Assembly: GCA_964431685.1 (NCBI GenBank)
Contig: CAYSLA010000001.1
Coordinates: 12,527 to 76,526 of the forward strand
From: CAYSLA01 sp964431685
Lineage (GTDB): Bacteria > Armatimonadota > UBA5829
Direction of reading: 5' to 3'
DNA: 64,000 nt
Shown here: positions 7,907 through 17,240 of the stretch, one piece after another
Layout of the letters: each line of letters starts with the position of its first letter
Position numbering within the stretch: position 1 is the first letter of the stretch
The notes under the pieces: generated by a model
What the model was told of the DNA's origin: nothing
Seen by the model: only the letters and a program-made list of their open reading frames with translations
Databases searched by the model: none
Made by a program: the position numbers and the translations under genes

Positions 7907-9280
7907 GTGAGCGATACAACGCAGATGTTTCCGGGGGACGATCCGAACCGGACGGTTGTCGGCGGAATTGACCCGAACAAGACCCAGGTAGGAGGAGGAC
8001 TTGGCGCGGTCAGCTCAGATGCGGACCCATATCGCACGCAGATGCCCTCTGCGGTGCGTTCGGTGGCCCTTGAGTGCCTTGTGGAGAACTCCTACGCTCT
8101 TGCTCCGGAGGCGAACCATACGCACATTCTAGCAAGACTAACTGGCGTCAATGCTGGTGGCGGGTTCGGACAGCGGATGCCTGTGAACGTGTGTCTTGTG
8201 CTTGACCGAAGCGGCTCTATGGAAGGTCCGCCTTTGGATTACATGAAGCAGGCGTGCGGCTATGTCGTTGACCTGCTTGAGCCCTCGGACATTCTCTCGA
8301 TAGTTGCTTTTGAGGACACGGCGCAAGTGATAATGCCTGCCCGACGTGTCGTCAACAGGGCCTTGATAAAAGAACACATTATGCGCCTCGATGTGGGCAA
8401 CACCACGAACCTCTACGACGCTCTTGCGCTTGCCGGCAGTCAGGTCTCGTCTGTGGCAAACCCCGGTTACGTTAATCGGGCACTGCTGTTCACCGACGGC
8501 GAACCGACTGCGGGAAACAAGGACTTCTCATCAATCGTCGGGCAGGTAGTGGAGCAGAAGAGCCGTGGAATCACCTTCACCGCACTGGGCTTCGGCTATG
8601 AATACAACGAGGAACTGCTCTCTGCTATCGCGAAACGGAGTGGCGGCAACTACTACTACATCACCAGACCAGAGCTGATCCCGGAGATATTCCGCAAGGA
8701 ATTGGAATCGCTGATGATGGTTACGGCTAGAAACGTCCGTCTGCGGATCCGGCTCTCTCGCTGGAGCCAGGTTCGCCAGGTATACGGAAAACTCCCGACG
8801 TACGGCACCCGATCTGCGGAGGTCACTCTCGCCGATCTCGAGAAAGGCGAGACTCAGACTGCCCTGATCCAGATGGAGCTCGGCGCCAGGCCGGGGGGAA
8901 CATATAGAGTGGCGGTTGTTGAAGCAATCTACGATGATTCGGTCACTGGACGAACCGAGACAGTCTCCGCTGATGCTGTTGTGCAGTTCACAGCGGACGC
9001 TGCTTTGCTTGCCGCAGGCGAAAACCCGATGGTAAAGAACGAGATACAGATCGCAGAGGCGTCCAGAAACCTCGAGCGCACCGTAATGGGGATGAAAACC
9101 CAGCAGATATCCACAACGCAGGCCGTCGAAGAAATGGAGAAGACCCGGATGATGCTCCTTGACCAGGGTAAGACGCTACAGGCCCAGGATATGCAAGCTG
9201 CCATCGACCAGATCAGACAGGGAGCGGCTGCGGAGAAGACACTGATAGGAATTCAACTTGACCGGGAGAAAACAAGATGA
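7907..9280 (+). CDS. von Willebrand factor type A protein with repeated DPNxT tail
   Basis: A 457-residue cytoplasmic protein starting at GTG 7907. The VWA domain (about residues 93-270) has an intact MIDAS motif DRSGSM and TDG/GEP strands, so it should bind a divalent metal and a protein partner. The first 45 residues hold three related Thr motifs (DPNRTVVGG, DPNKTQVGG, DPYRTQMP), good candidates for phosphorylation by the operon kinase and capture by FHA domains. The C-terminus is helical and Gln/Met-rich. A small perfect hairpin (CCGGCTTCGCCGG, 7877-7889) lies just upstream in the gap. The stop overlaps the next start (ATGA), indicating coupling. VWA-FHA-kinase sets occur in several bacterial signalling and secretion loci; the exact role is unknown. 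Confidence 0.88.
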   Translation: MSDTTQMFPGDDPNRTVVGGIDPNKTQVGGGLGAVSSDADPYRTQMPSAVRSVALECLVENSYALAPEANHTHILARLTGVNAGGGFGQRMPVNVCLVLDRSGSMEGPPLDYMKQACGYVVDLLEPSDILSIVAFEDTAQVIMPARRVVNRALIKEHIMRLDVGNTTNLYDALALAGSQVSSVANPGYVNRALLFTDGEPTAGNKDFSSIVGQVVEQKSRGITFTALGFGYEYNEELLSAIAKRSGGNYYYITRPELIPEIFRKELESLMMVTARNVRLRIRLSRWSQVRQVYGKLPTYGTRSAEVTLADLEKGETQTALIQMELGARPGGTYRVAVVEAIYDDSVTGRTETVSADAVVQFTADAALLAAGENPMVKNEIQIAEASRNLERTVMGMKTQQISTTQAVEEMEKTRMMLLDQGKTLQAQDMQAAIDQIRQGAAAEKTLIGIQLDREKTR

Positions 9281-10263
9281 GCGACGATCAGCTTAACTCA
9301 TACGAAGTGACGACAGTCTCACAACCTCTTGATGACCGCACTCAGGCAGTGGGGCTTGTTGACTCCGGTGCCACACAATACTCGATGAACCTGGAGTGTC
9401 CTGTATGCCACACCCAGAACTCCGGTTCTGAACGTTACTGCACGGACTGTGGCTTCCTGCTGACCGAATCACCAGCGGAAGTTAGCGAAGCCCAGATTGA
9501 GCAGCCCCCAGCCAAGCTTGTATCGGCGGACAGGGTGCGAGAGTTTCCATTGAGACTCGGTGCAAACACGGTCGGTCGGGCCGATTCCGACGTGTTGCTT
9601 ACAGACAATTCCGTCTCCCGTAGACACGCTGTGATAACTGTTGAGGACGGCAGGGTGTATCTGGAGGATGTAGGAAGCACCAATGGCACAAATGCCGGCG
9701 GAGTCCGAATTGAGCAGGGAAGCAGAGTTGAGCTGCAGGATGGAGCTGATGTTGTCTTTGGCAGCGAGTCGCTGAAACTTGTTGTGATCGCCACCGTCCA
9801 AGAGAGTGTAGGGGAGAGCGCGTCCGATGATCTCTCCGCAACTGCAGATTCGCCTGAAATGTCCCTCACAGACACAGATTCCAGCGTCGCGACTCAGGAA
9901 GCAGACGCATCTGGCATCGTCGATGAAACTGGGGCGCAGACGCAGGATCAACGTGCCCTCTACGTTCTGGTCTCACGAGACGGCTCGTTGAGGTATGACC
10001 TTCTCAAAGGAACTCTCCGTTTGGGTCGCCGCACTGTCGAAAACGACATAGTCATCTCGGACCAGTACTGCTCGGGCAAACACGCGGAACTTGAAGTGAC
10101 GGAAGACTCTGTAACTGTCAGAGACATAGGAAGCACAAACGGGACGTTGATCAATGCGGTGAAAATCGCACCCAATGCGGCAGTGCCGCTGAATCCGGGG
10201 GACGAGGTGACGTTTGGGCAGACCCCACTCATATTGGAGGCAATAAGAGATGAGTTTGTATGA
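9277..10263 (+). CDS. Zinc-ribbon protein with two FHA domains
   Basis: A 328-residue soluble protein. The tail of about 40 residues contains YEVTTVSQPLDDRTQAVG, with Thr residues in acidic context. Then a zinc ribbon CPVCHTQNSGSERYCTDCGF (about residues 41-60), an FHA domain (about 87-171; GRAD, VSRRHA, STNGTNAGG), an acidic Ser/Thr-rich linker (about 175-228) and a second FHA domain (about 230-323; GRR, CSGKHAE, STNGTLINA). Both FHA domains keep the pThr-contact residues. It overlaps the VWA gene by 4 bases and the next FHA gene by 14. The Thr-bearing tail before an FHA domain recalls GarA/OdhI, in which the phosphorylated tail folds back on its own FHA domain; that parallel is inference. 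Confidence 0.88.
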   Translation: MSDDQLNSYEVTTVSQPLDDRTQAVGLVDSGATQYSMNLECPVCHTQNSGSERYCTDCGFLLTESPAEVSEAQIEQPPAKLVSADRVREFPLRLGANTVGRADSDVLLTDNSVSRRHAVITVEDGRVYLEDVGSTNGTNAGGVRIEQGSRVELQDGADVVFGSESLKLVVIATVQESVGESASDDLSATADSPEMSLTDTDSSVATQEADASGIVDETGAQTQDQRALYVLVSRDGSLRYDLLKGTLRLGRRTVENDIVISDQYCSGKHAELEVTEDSVTVRDIGSTNGTLINAVKIAPNAAVPLNPGDEVTFGQTPLILEAIRDEFV

Positions 10264-10657
10264 TCAAGAGACCGAAGTGTTCTCGTCCGAGGATGTCGAG
10301 GTTACGGCCAGACTGGATATCACTGAGCTCCGCAAAGATATGGAGGCTAAGAACGGTTCATTTGCTCTTGTTTCTCGCGATGGCCAGACCGTATTTCAGC
10401 TCACGGATGGGATAAACACACTTGGCCGGCTCAAGCGGGCGAACAGTGTCGTTATCAAAGACAAGTTCTGCTCGGCTCTACACGCTGAACTCCAGATTGG
10501 GGAGGACGGCATAACCATCACCGACATGGGTTCCACGAACGGAACATTCGTCAATGGAACAAAGATTACGCCAATAATGCCACACTCACTGCAACTTGGT
10601 GATGAGATTACCGTGGGACGCAGCCATTTCCGATTTGAGGTGATACTCGATGAGTAA
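10250..10657 (+). CDS. Small GarA-like FHA protein
   Basis: A 135-residue soluble protein: an acidic tail (MSLYDQETEVFSSEDVEV, then TARLDITEL) and one FHA domain (about residues 38-135) with LGRLK, CSALHAE and STNGTFVNG. Size and design match GarA/OdhI-type FHA regulators, whose N-terminal ETT motif is phosphorylated by PknB/PknG. Here ETEV and EVTA are the candidate sites. The EVTA(R/K) motif is repeated in the N-terminus of the next gene product (PP2C). It overlaps the genes on both sides (14 and 8 bases). Whether it regulates 2-oxoglutarate metabolism like GarA cannot be told. Confidence 0.85.
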   Translation: MSLYDQETEVFSSEDVEVTARLDITELRKDMEAKNGSFALVSRDGQTVFQLTDGINTLGRLKRANSVVIKDKFCSALHAELQIGEDGITITDMGSTNGTFVNGTKITPIMPHSLQLGDEITVGRSHFRFEVILDE

Positions 10658-11579
10658 CACAGAGGAGCCAGAGATCCTCACTGCAGACGATTCCGATCGC
10701 GAAGTGACCGCTAAGGTCAACTCGCAGGAGTTGATAGCAGAATGGGAAGAACGGATTCGCAGGGCCGAGGATATTCGCGTGGTAAGCACGTTGGGCGCAC
10801 GGACGGATCTCGGCCGGGTGCGAGACAACAACGAAGACAAGTACGAGTTCTTCCAGCCTGAGGAACCGGATGTGCTTTCGAGAAAAGGATCGCTATATGC
10901 CGTTGCCGATGGGATGGGCGGACATTCGGCTGGTCAGATTGCCAGCGAACTGGCCTTGAAGACTACCATAAAGTCGTACTACTCCGATGACTCACCACTG
11001 CTCGAAGAGTCTCTGCGGGCCGCTATCCAGCAGGCTAACGCACTTGTCTATGACACATCAACGGCGATCGCCGAGCGCGCAGGGATGGGAACAACGCTAA
11101 CTGTGCTTGTAGTGCGCGGCGACGAAGCCTTCGTTGCCCACGTAGGCGACAGCCGGCTGTACGCATTGCGTGACGGTGTAATTACGCAGGTTACTGACGA
11201 TCATTCGTGGGTCAACGAGCAGGTGAAACGGGGCGGAATGACTGAGCGCGAGGCTATGTCCTCACCCTACCGGAATGTTATTACCCGCTCTGTCGGCAAC
11301 TCTCCGACTGTTGAAGTGGACATATTCTGCCGCGACGTTAGGGTGGGCGACGTCTTCCTGCTTTGCTCTGATGGCGTCTCGGGACTCGTTGAGGCAGAGC
11401 AGGTGCGCAGAGCGATGGCAGAGAAGTCGCCGTCCCAGGCGGCGTGGGAACTGGTGGACATGGCTCTGGAAGCCGGCGGACACGACAACGCGACCGTTCT
11501 CGTGCTTGCCATCCGCGACATCGTGGGAGAGAAGAAGCCAAAACGCGGCGGACTCTCAGCACTGTTTGGCCGGAAGTAG
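10650..11579 (+). CDS. PP2C-type Ser/Thr protein phosphatase
   Basis: A 309-residue PPM-family phosphatase that dephosphorylates pSer/pThr with two metal ions. Metal and phosphate motifs are intact: GRVRDNNEDKYE, VADGMGGHSAGQIAS, GDSRLYALRDG, LLCSDGVSGLV and GGHDNATVLVL. Unlike the minimal ~240-residue bacterial PstP catalytic domain, it has an extra N-terminal tail of about 45 residues with EVTAKVNSQEL, which resembles the tail of the preceding FHA protein. The short basic C-terminus (KKPKRGGLSALFGRK) shows no membrane helix. It overlaps the FHA gene by 8 bases and precedes the kinase, the usual opposing pair. Confidence 0.93.
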   Translation: MSNTEEPEILTADDSDREVTAKVNSQELIAEWEERIRRAEDIRVVSTLGARTDLGRVRDNNEDKYEFFQPEEPDVLSRKGSLYAVADGMGGHSAGQIASELALKTTIKSYYSDDSPLLEESLRAAIQQANALVYDTSTAIAERAGMGTTLTVLVVRGDEAFVAHVGDSRLYALRDGVITQVTDDHSWVNEQVKRGGMTEREAMSSPYRNVITRSVGNSPTVEVDIFCRDVRVGDVFLLCSDGVSGLVEAEQVRRAMAEKSPSQAAWELVDMALEAGGHDNATVLVLAIRDIVGEKKPKRGGLSALFGRK

Positions 11580-11617
11580 GCCGGCCGGGTCTGCCGCAAC
11601 AAGGATTGATACACAGT

Positions 11618-13246
11618 TTGACGGAATCCTCGACTAACACAATCGGGAAATACCAGATAGTTCGCGAGATTGCAAGATCCAATGACGTCGTCTACGAGGC
11701 CATTGATCCGAGCATAAGCCGGCGTGTTGCGGTAAAGGAACTTTGCATCCCGCCTAATCTGACCGGTGACGATAGGCGCGAGCGGATTGAAAGGTTCTGG
11801 CGAGAGGGCAAAGCGGCCGGCAGACTCAGTCACCCCAACATAGTCACGGTCTTTGAAGTGGGCAAGGATGGCGACCGCTATTTCATAGCGATGGAACTGC
11901 TGGAAGGGCAGTCACTGCGCGATGTCCTGAAAGCACGCGGTGCGCTGCCTATACAGGATGCTGTGAACTACGCTCTGCAGATAAGCGAGGCTCTTTCATA
12001 CGCCCACCGGAATGGGGTGATACACCGTGATATCAAGCCGGAGAATGTCCACGTATTGCCAGGCGGCCATATTAAGATCACAGACTTCGGTATTGCCCGT
12101 CTTATTGGCGAGGCGTCTATCACTCAGGATGGGCAGGTTTTCGGCACCCCCAGCTATATGTCACCGGAACAGGTATCGGGCAAGTCGATTGACATTCGCA
12201 GTGATATCTTTTCGCTGGGAGTAGTGTTGTACGAGATGGTCGTCGGGAAGAAGCCTTTCATTGGAGACACTGTTGTAACGATAACTTACAACATAATGAA
12301 TCTGGAAGCGCCGACTCCGGCCGGGGTGCCACCAAACGTGTCTACGGCGATTAGAAAGGCCATGGCCAAGGATCCCGCGGACAGGTTTTCCAGCGCGGAC
12401 GATATGGCAGAAGCCCTGAGTAATGACAGCTTTAGCGATCCAGCGCATTTACTGCAGCCGACCGGCGTCACAGGTGGTTATGGTTCGCCGTCGCGAACGT
12501 ATTCTGCTCCCGGGCCGCCCACCACTCTGCAGAATCAGTCCTACACTCCGTACGGAACCCCAATGCCGTCACCGTCTTCAGGAGGGTCCGCAGGGCCGTT
12601 CTCGTATCAGTCAACCCCGGTCACACCGCCCAAACCCATTCTAAGTGCTGAGACGCGACACACTCTCGGAATTGGGCTTCTCTCCATCGGTCTGCTCGGC
12701 ATATTCCTGTTCGCCATCTGGGCACTCGGCCAGGCTTACAAAAGCTACATTAGCGCTGCGGGAGCTCCCGCAGCCGAAAACTATTATAATCAAGGAGTCG
12801 ATCTGATGCGCCGAGGGCTGAGGCAGGAGGCTATCGGGCAATGGAAACAGGCTATGAGTGCTGCGCCCGAGTCGCGTTATGCCCAGATGGCCAACAACGA
12901 GATCTATGCGACCTATGTGGAGGATGCCGCCGAATCGATCAGACGCAACGACTATCAGTCCCTGGAAGCACGCGCCCAGGCTCTATTAGGAATGCGGCCC
13001 AAACAAGCCGAAGGGTACTACTACTTCGGTATGGTGTATGAGAAGAAGCAAGATTACGCAAATGCCGAAATGATGTATAATATGGCAGTGCAGTACGGCG
13101 AGAACGACCAATATGCACAGGCGGCGAGGCTACGGCTTGAGGCAATCCCGCGGCCGCAGGGTACGCAGCCAGGTACACAGCCGAGCAGCGCGCCGCCACA
13201 GCCGCCGGCTGGCAACATACCCTTTGCACCAGCCCAACCGGACTGA
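11618..13246 (+). CDS. Membrane Ser/Thr protein kinase with C-terminal TPR-like domain
   Basis: About 542 residues, starting at TTG 11618 (AAGGA at 11601-11605; TTG 11606 is also possible; the longer frame from 11444 only runs through the phosphatase gene). The PknB-type kinase domain covers residues 8-270: VAVKEL lysine, HRDIKPENV, TDFGIARL, GTPSYMSPEQ. The glycine-rich loop is unusual, with ARSNDVVY where GxGxxG is expected. A Pro/Ser-rich linker follows, then one membrane helix (about 350-375) and an outside TPR-like helical domain ending in a Pro/Gln-rich tail. There are no PASTA repeats, so ligand sensing would differ from PknB/PrkC. Last gene of the FHA operon and its presumed kinase. 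Confidence 0.9.
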   Translation: MTESSTNTIGKYQIVREIARSNDVVYEAIDPSISRRVAVKELCIPPNLTGDDRRERIERFWREGKAAGRLSHPNIVTVFEVGKDGDRYFIAMELLEGQSLRDVLKARGALPIQDAVNYALQISEALSYAHRNGVIHRDIKPENVHVLPGGHIKITDFGIARLIGEASITQDGQVFGTPSYMSPEQVSGKSIDIRSDIFSLGVVLYEMVVGKKPFIGDTVVTITYNIMNLEAPTPAGVPPNVSTAIRKAMAKDPADRFSSADDMAEALSNDSFSDPAHLLQPTGVTGGYGSPSRTYSAPGPPTTLQNQSYTPYGTPMPSPSSGGSAGPFSYQSTPVTPPKPILSAETRHTLGIGLLSIGLLGIFLFAIWALGQAYKSYISAAGAPAAENYYNQGVDLMRRGLRQEAIGQWKQAMSAAPESRYAQMANNEIYATYVEDAAESIRRNDYQSLEARAQALLGMRPKQAEGYYYFGMVYEKKQDYANAEMMYNMAVQYGENDQYAQAARLRLEAIPRPQGTQPGTQPSSAPPQPPAGNIPFAPAQPD

Positions 13247-13270
13247 ACAGAAAGGCAGCAATACAAAGAT

Positions 13271-14386
13271 ATGATCAGATTCGTAAGCACGTTCGCTCTA
13301 GTCGCGTGCCTCGCTTGCTCACTCTCAGAGGCCTCCGAAATACGCGCTGCGTGGGTAACTGCGTGGAACGCGGGCTTTCTGAATGAGGCACAGGCTGACG
13401 CTACAGTTGAGGCGGCGAGACGGGCTGGAGTTAAGGTTCTCTATATCCAGGTGCGCAAGAACGCAGACTCATACTATGAGTCCGCTCTGGAGCCTGCCGG
13501 TGAAGGATATCGTTCAGGGTTTGACCCTCTGCGCTACGTGGTAGCAGCGGCACACGCAAAGGACATCGAGGTTCACGCCTGGGTGAACGTGTTTCGCGTA
13601 TGGACGGGCAAAGACCCTGCGGCTGCGTCCGCCGAACACGTACTCAGGCAGCATCCCGAATGGCTGAACAGAGACTTCCGGGGAAGCGCCAGGGCGGCTG
13701 ACGGGATGTTTCTCGATCCCGGAGCTCCCGGTGTGGCCGAATACATAGCGGAAGTAGTCAAAGACATAGTTGATCGTTACGACGTAGACGGAATTCACTT
13801 GGATTATATCCGATACCCTGGCCGGGAATGGGGCTATTCTCCACCGGCGCTGGCCAGATATGCCGCTGATACCGGTGTCTCGGGTAGGCCCCAGCCATCG
13901 GACACACGCTGGGGTGACTGGCGGCGCTCACAGGTTACGCGAACTGTTCGACTGGTCAGGGATGCCGTGCACTCGTCTAAACCCGGTCTGCTGGTCTCCG
14001 CTGCCACCGTCTGCTGGGGTGACTACCGCGACGATCCGTGCAAATGGGAGTCCTACCAGAACGTATTCCAGGACTGGTCAGGGTGGGTGAAGAGCGGACT
14101 TGTAGACGTAGTAGCTCCCATGAACTACCGCGCCGAAGCAACTAGTAAGGGCGCGACTGAATTCAGAAAGTGGGCTGCAGGATTCCGTAAGTGGATTACC
14201 GGGACACCGATATATGTCGGAATCGACGTGCAGAAGAACACCGTCGCTAGCGTCAAGCGCCAGCTTGAGGCCGCTCGCAAGCACGGTCTGGACGGCGTGT
14301 CGCTGTTTGCCTTCAATTCTGGGGCAAAACGAGACAGTCTGGTTTCTTCGCTCTCCATTCTAGGTGCGGAAGCCTCCGGATTGTAG
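13271..14386 (+). CDS. Secreted GHL10/DUF187-type glycoside hydrolase-like protein
   Basis: A 371-residue protein with a signal peptide (about residues 1-22, ending SEAS/EIRA) and a TIM-barrel of the glycosyl hydrolase-like 10 family. Signs are the opening RAAWVTAW, the GVKVLYIQVR strand, HAWVNVFRVW and DVDGIHLDYIRYPG. Members act on peptidoglycan or surface glycans, or are uncharacterised. It begins 24 bases after the kinase gene and could be read through from that operon, which suggests an envelope link. A promoter for galE starts downstream. Substrate unknown. Confidence 0.85.
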   Translation: MIRFVSTFALVACLACSLSEASEIRAAWVTAWNAGFLNEAQADATVEAARRAGVKVLYIQVRKNADSYYESALEPAGEGYRSGFDPLRYVVAAAHAKDIEVHAWVNVFRVWTGKDPAAASAEHVLRQHPEWLNRDFRGSARAADGMFLDPGAPGVAEYIAEVVKDIVDRYDVDGIHLDYIRYPGREWGYSPPALARYAADTGVSGRPQPSDTRWGDWRRSQVTRTVRLVRDAVHSSKPGLLVSAATVCWGDYRDDPCKWESYQNVFQDWSGWVKSGLVDVVAPMNYRAEATSKGATEFRKWAAGFRKWITGTPIYVGIDVQKNTVASVKRQLEAARKHGLDGVSLFAFNSGAKRDSLVSSLSILGAEASGL

Positions 14387-14451
14387 TCTGCAGTTCTGAC
14401 GATCGGTATTGCCACGCCCTGCGCGCCCGCGTCCCAAGCCATGTCGCGCTC

Positions 14452-14481
14452 TTGAGCCTGGGAGGCGTTCTCTAGTATAAT
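14452..14481 (+). promoter_or_regulatory. Sigma-A promoter of galE-thrS
   Basis: TTGAGC, 18-base spacer and a perfect TATAAT (14476-14481), 35 bases ahead of the galE start. Among the strongest -10 boxes in the window. Confidence 0.6.
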
Positions 14482-14516
14482 GAACCTGCGACGTTCATTT
14501 GCATGGTGGAAACGAT

Positions 14517-15506
14517 TTGACTGTTCTGGTTACCGGCGGCTTGGGTTACGTAGGTTCTCACGCTGTCAAGAAGCTCGTGGAACGGGGCGAGGACGTTATA
14601 TGCCTGGACAACCTCATATACGGGCATAAACAGGCCGCGTGCGGCAGCAGAGTTGTATTGGGAGACATTGGCGACCGCGAAGTCCTGAGAGATGTTCTTG
14701 ACTCACGGACGATTGACACGGTTATGCACTTCGCAGCGTTCGCCGCGGTTGGTGAGTCAGTTGAGCAGCCTGGGAGATACTATGACAATAACCTTTCTCG
14801 CGCGTTGGTTCTGTTGGAGTGCGCGATAGATGCCGGCGTGAAGCAGTTCATATTCTCTTCTACGGCGGCGGTCTTTGGCGAGCCGAGCTACACGCCTATC
14901 GACGAGAACCACCCGAAGAGCCCCACAAACCCGTATGGGGCATCCAAGCTGATGTTGGAGAGGGTGCTTGCAGACTACCAGCGTGCTTACGGGATGCGCT
15001 CAATCTCTCTGCGCTACTTTAACGCCGCAGGCGCTGATCCTTCGGGTAAGATCGGGGAAGATCACCGACCTGAGCATCACCTGATTCCGCTTGTTTTTGC
15101 CGCAGCTATGGGTAAGCGCAAGGACATCAAGGTGTTTGGCACGGACTGGCCGACGCCGGACGGAACGTGTGTGCGTGACTATGTTCACGTGAATGACTTG
15201 GCGCAGGCACACCTGCGGGCACTCGATGCTCTGCGCAACGGCAAGCAGACTGATTGCTACAACCTCGGAAACGGAAGCGGATACTCCGTCCGAGAGGTCA
15301 TCAACACCGTTGAGCAAGTCAGCGGGTTGCCGGTTACGTGTCTGCAGTCAGAGCGCAGGGCCGGCGACCCCGCTGTGCTTGTGGCAAGCTCGGGTAAGAT
15401 ATCACGGGAACTCGGGTGGAAGCCAGAGTTTCCTGAACTAACTAGAATAGTCGAGACCGCGTGGAACTGGCACAGAAACCATCCTGACGGATTTGACGAG
15501 GAGTAA
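14517..15506 (+). CDS. galE: UDP-glucose 4-epimerase
   Basis: A 329-residue short-chain dehydrogenase that interconverts UDP-glucose and UDP-galactose in the cytosol, supplying galactose for glycans. The NAD-binding [10 protein letters not shown] is at the N-terminus, [11 protein letters not shown] contains the catalytic Ser/Thr, and NPYGASK is the YxxxK motif. [15 protein letters not shown] and [13 protein letters not shown] are GalE signatures. Start TTG 14517 is preferred to TTG 14499 because GGTGGA (14505-14510) is then correctly placed. Its stop overlaps the ATGATG of thrS. Assignment firm. Confidence 0.94.
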   Translation: MTVLVTGGLGYVGSHAVKKLVERGEDVICLDNLIYGHKQAACGSRVVLGDIGDREVLRDVLDSRTIDTVMHFAAFAAVGESVEQPGRYYDNNLSRALVLLECAIDAGVKQFIFSSTAAVFGEPSYTPIDENHPKSPTNPYGASKLMLERVLADYQRAYGMRSISLRYFNAAGADPSGKIGEDHRPEHHLIPLVFAAAMGKRKDIKVFGTDWPTPDGTCVRDYVHVNDLAQAHLRALDALRNGKQTDCYNLGNGSGYSVREVINTVEQVSGLPVTCLQSERRAGDPAVLVASSGKISRELGWKPEFPELTRIVETAWNWHRNHPDGFDEE

Positions 15507-15508
15507 TG

Positions 15509-17221
15509 ATGGCTGACATAAGCGTTCTGCGGCACTCAACGGCACACGTAATGGCGCACGCCGTGAAGAACCTCTTTCCCGAGGTGAAAATCGCGATTGG
15601 ACCATCGATTGAGGATGGCTTCTACTATGATTTTGACGTCAACAAACCGTTCACTCCTGAGGATCTTGAAAAGATATCGGAGGAGATGCACAGAATCGTG
15701 AAGTCCGGCGCGGCATTCGTTCGAAGAGAAGTTGACCGCGACGAAGCGCTGCAGCTCTTCAAGGATGAGCCGTACAAACTGGAGTTGATACGAGAACTGC
15801 CAGACGGCGAGACTATCTCGGTCTACGACGAAGGCGGATTCCTGGACCTTTGCAGGGGACCTCACCTTGACAAGACCAGTGACGTCAGGGTGTTCAGGCT
15901 TCTCAGTACGGCTGGCGCCTATTGGCGGGGCGACGAACACAATCGGATGCTTCAGCGCGTGTACGGTACCGCATTTGAGACTGAGGAAGAACTCGGCAAC
16001 CACATGCGGGTTCTGGAGGAAGCGGAAAAGCGCGACCATAGAAGAATTGGAAAAGACCTCGATCTCTTTTCGATACAGGAAGAAGCGGGGCCCGGTCTTG
16101 TGTTTTGGCATCCGAAAGGCGCGCTTGTTCGCAAGATGATTGAGGACTACTGGCGCGACCGACACCTTTCCGGCGGGTACGATCTGCTTTTTACCCCACA
16201 CATTGCCAACCAGCAGCTCTGGCGCACCAGCGGTCACCTCGACTTCTTCACGGAGAACATGTACTCCGAGATGGATGTTGATGGTCAGCCCTATCTTATC
16301 AAGCCTATGAACTGCCCGTTCCACCTGCTGATCTACAAATCCAGGGTGCGAAGCTATCGTGAACTGCCTATGCGCTGGGCCGAGCTGGGCACGGTATACC
16401 GATATGAGCGCTCTGGTGTCTTGCACGGGCTGATGCGAGTGCGAGGCTTCACACAGGACGATGCGCACATATTTTGCACGCGCGAACAACTGGATTCTGA
16501 GACAAAAAGAGTTCTCGAGTTTGTGCTGAGCATTCTGCGAAGGTTTGGATTTGACGAGTACCAGGTGTACCTCTCAACCAAGCCTGAGAAGGCCGTGGGT
16601 GATGATGAAGTGTGGAAGCAGGCCACTGAGTCTCTTCGCTCTGCGCTCGAAGACCAGGGACTGGATTATGAAGTGGACGAGGGTGGGGGAGCGTTCTACG
16701 GTCCAAAGATCGATGTCAAGATCAAGGATGCGATAGGCAGGTTCTGGCAGTGTTCCACAATCCAGGTGGACTTCAACGAGCCGGAGAGGTTCGACATCTC
16801 CTACATCGGACAGGATAACCAGCAGCACCGGCCAATAATGATACATCGTGCGCTGTTTGGCTCGCTCGAGCGGTTTATGGGCGTGCTGATAGAGCACTAT
16901 GCCGGCGCATTTCCGCTGTGGCTTGCGCCTGTGCAGGCCGTTGTGCTTCCTATAGCCGACAGGCACGTGGAGTACGGTGCGAAGGTCGTGGAGTCACTCA
17001 AGACGGCCGGTTACCGGGTGCACCTGGACGACCGCAACGAGAAGACGGGATACAAGATCCGCGAAGCGCAGATGCAGAAGATTCCGTATATGCTCGTTGT
17101 GGGCGACCGCGAGGCCGAGGCCGGGGCGGTGTCTGTCCGCTCCAGAGCCGAAGGAGACAAAGGCGCAATATCGCTCGACGACTTTGCCGCCATGCTCAAA
17201 GCGGAGCTGGCCGGCGAGTAG
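15509..17221 (+). CDS. thrS: Threonyl-tRNA synthetase without TGS domain
   Basis: About 570 residues; charges tRNA-Thr. The chain begins directly with the editing domain ([11 protein letters not shown] near residue 9; the second zinc-type site is in CRGPHLD), lacking the ~60-residue TGS domain found at the N-terminus of E. coli-type ThrRS. The class II core has [33 protein letters not shown] and the motif 3 region [18 protein letters not shown]-terminal anticodon-binding domain follows. GAGGAG (15498-15503) fits start 15509; 15506 is the alternative. No in-frame TGS-like sequence exists upstream because galE occupies that DNA, so the absence is real for this locus. Confidence 0.95.
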   Translation: MADISVLRHSTAHVMAHAVKNLFPEVKIAIGPSIEDGFYYDFDVNKPFTPEDLEKISEEMHRIVKSGAAFVRREVDRDEALQLFKDEPYKLELIRELPDGETISVYDEGGFLDLCRGPHLDKTSDVRVFRLLSTAGAYWRGDEHNRMLQRVYGTAFETEEELGNHMRVLEEAEKRDHRRIGKDLDLFSIQEEAGPGLVFWHPKGALVRKMIEDYWRDRHLSGGYDLLFTPHIANQQLWRTSGHLDFFTENMYSEMDVDGQPYLIKPMNCPFHLLIYKSRVRSYRELPMRWAELGTVYRYERSGVLHGLMRVRGFTQDDAHIFCTREQLDSETKRVLEFVLSILRRFGFDEYQVYLSTKPEKAVGDDEVWKQATESLRSALEDQGLDYEVDEGGGAFYGPKIDVKIKDAIGRFWQCSTIQVDFNEPERFDISYIGQDNQQHRPIMIHRALFGSLERFMGVLIEHYAGAFPLWLAPVQAVVLPIADRHVEYGAKVVESLKTAGYRVHLDDRNEKTGYKIREAQMQKIPYMLVVGDREAEAGAVSVRSRAEGDKGAISLDDFAAMLKAELAGE

Positions 17222-17240
17222 ACGCGCTTCTGATGCTCTG

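Noticed and set aside
15536..16489. 317-codon open frame on minus
   Set aside because: Fully antisense to thrS, whose motifs are unmistakable.
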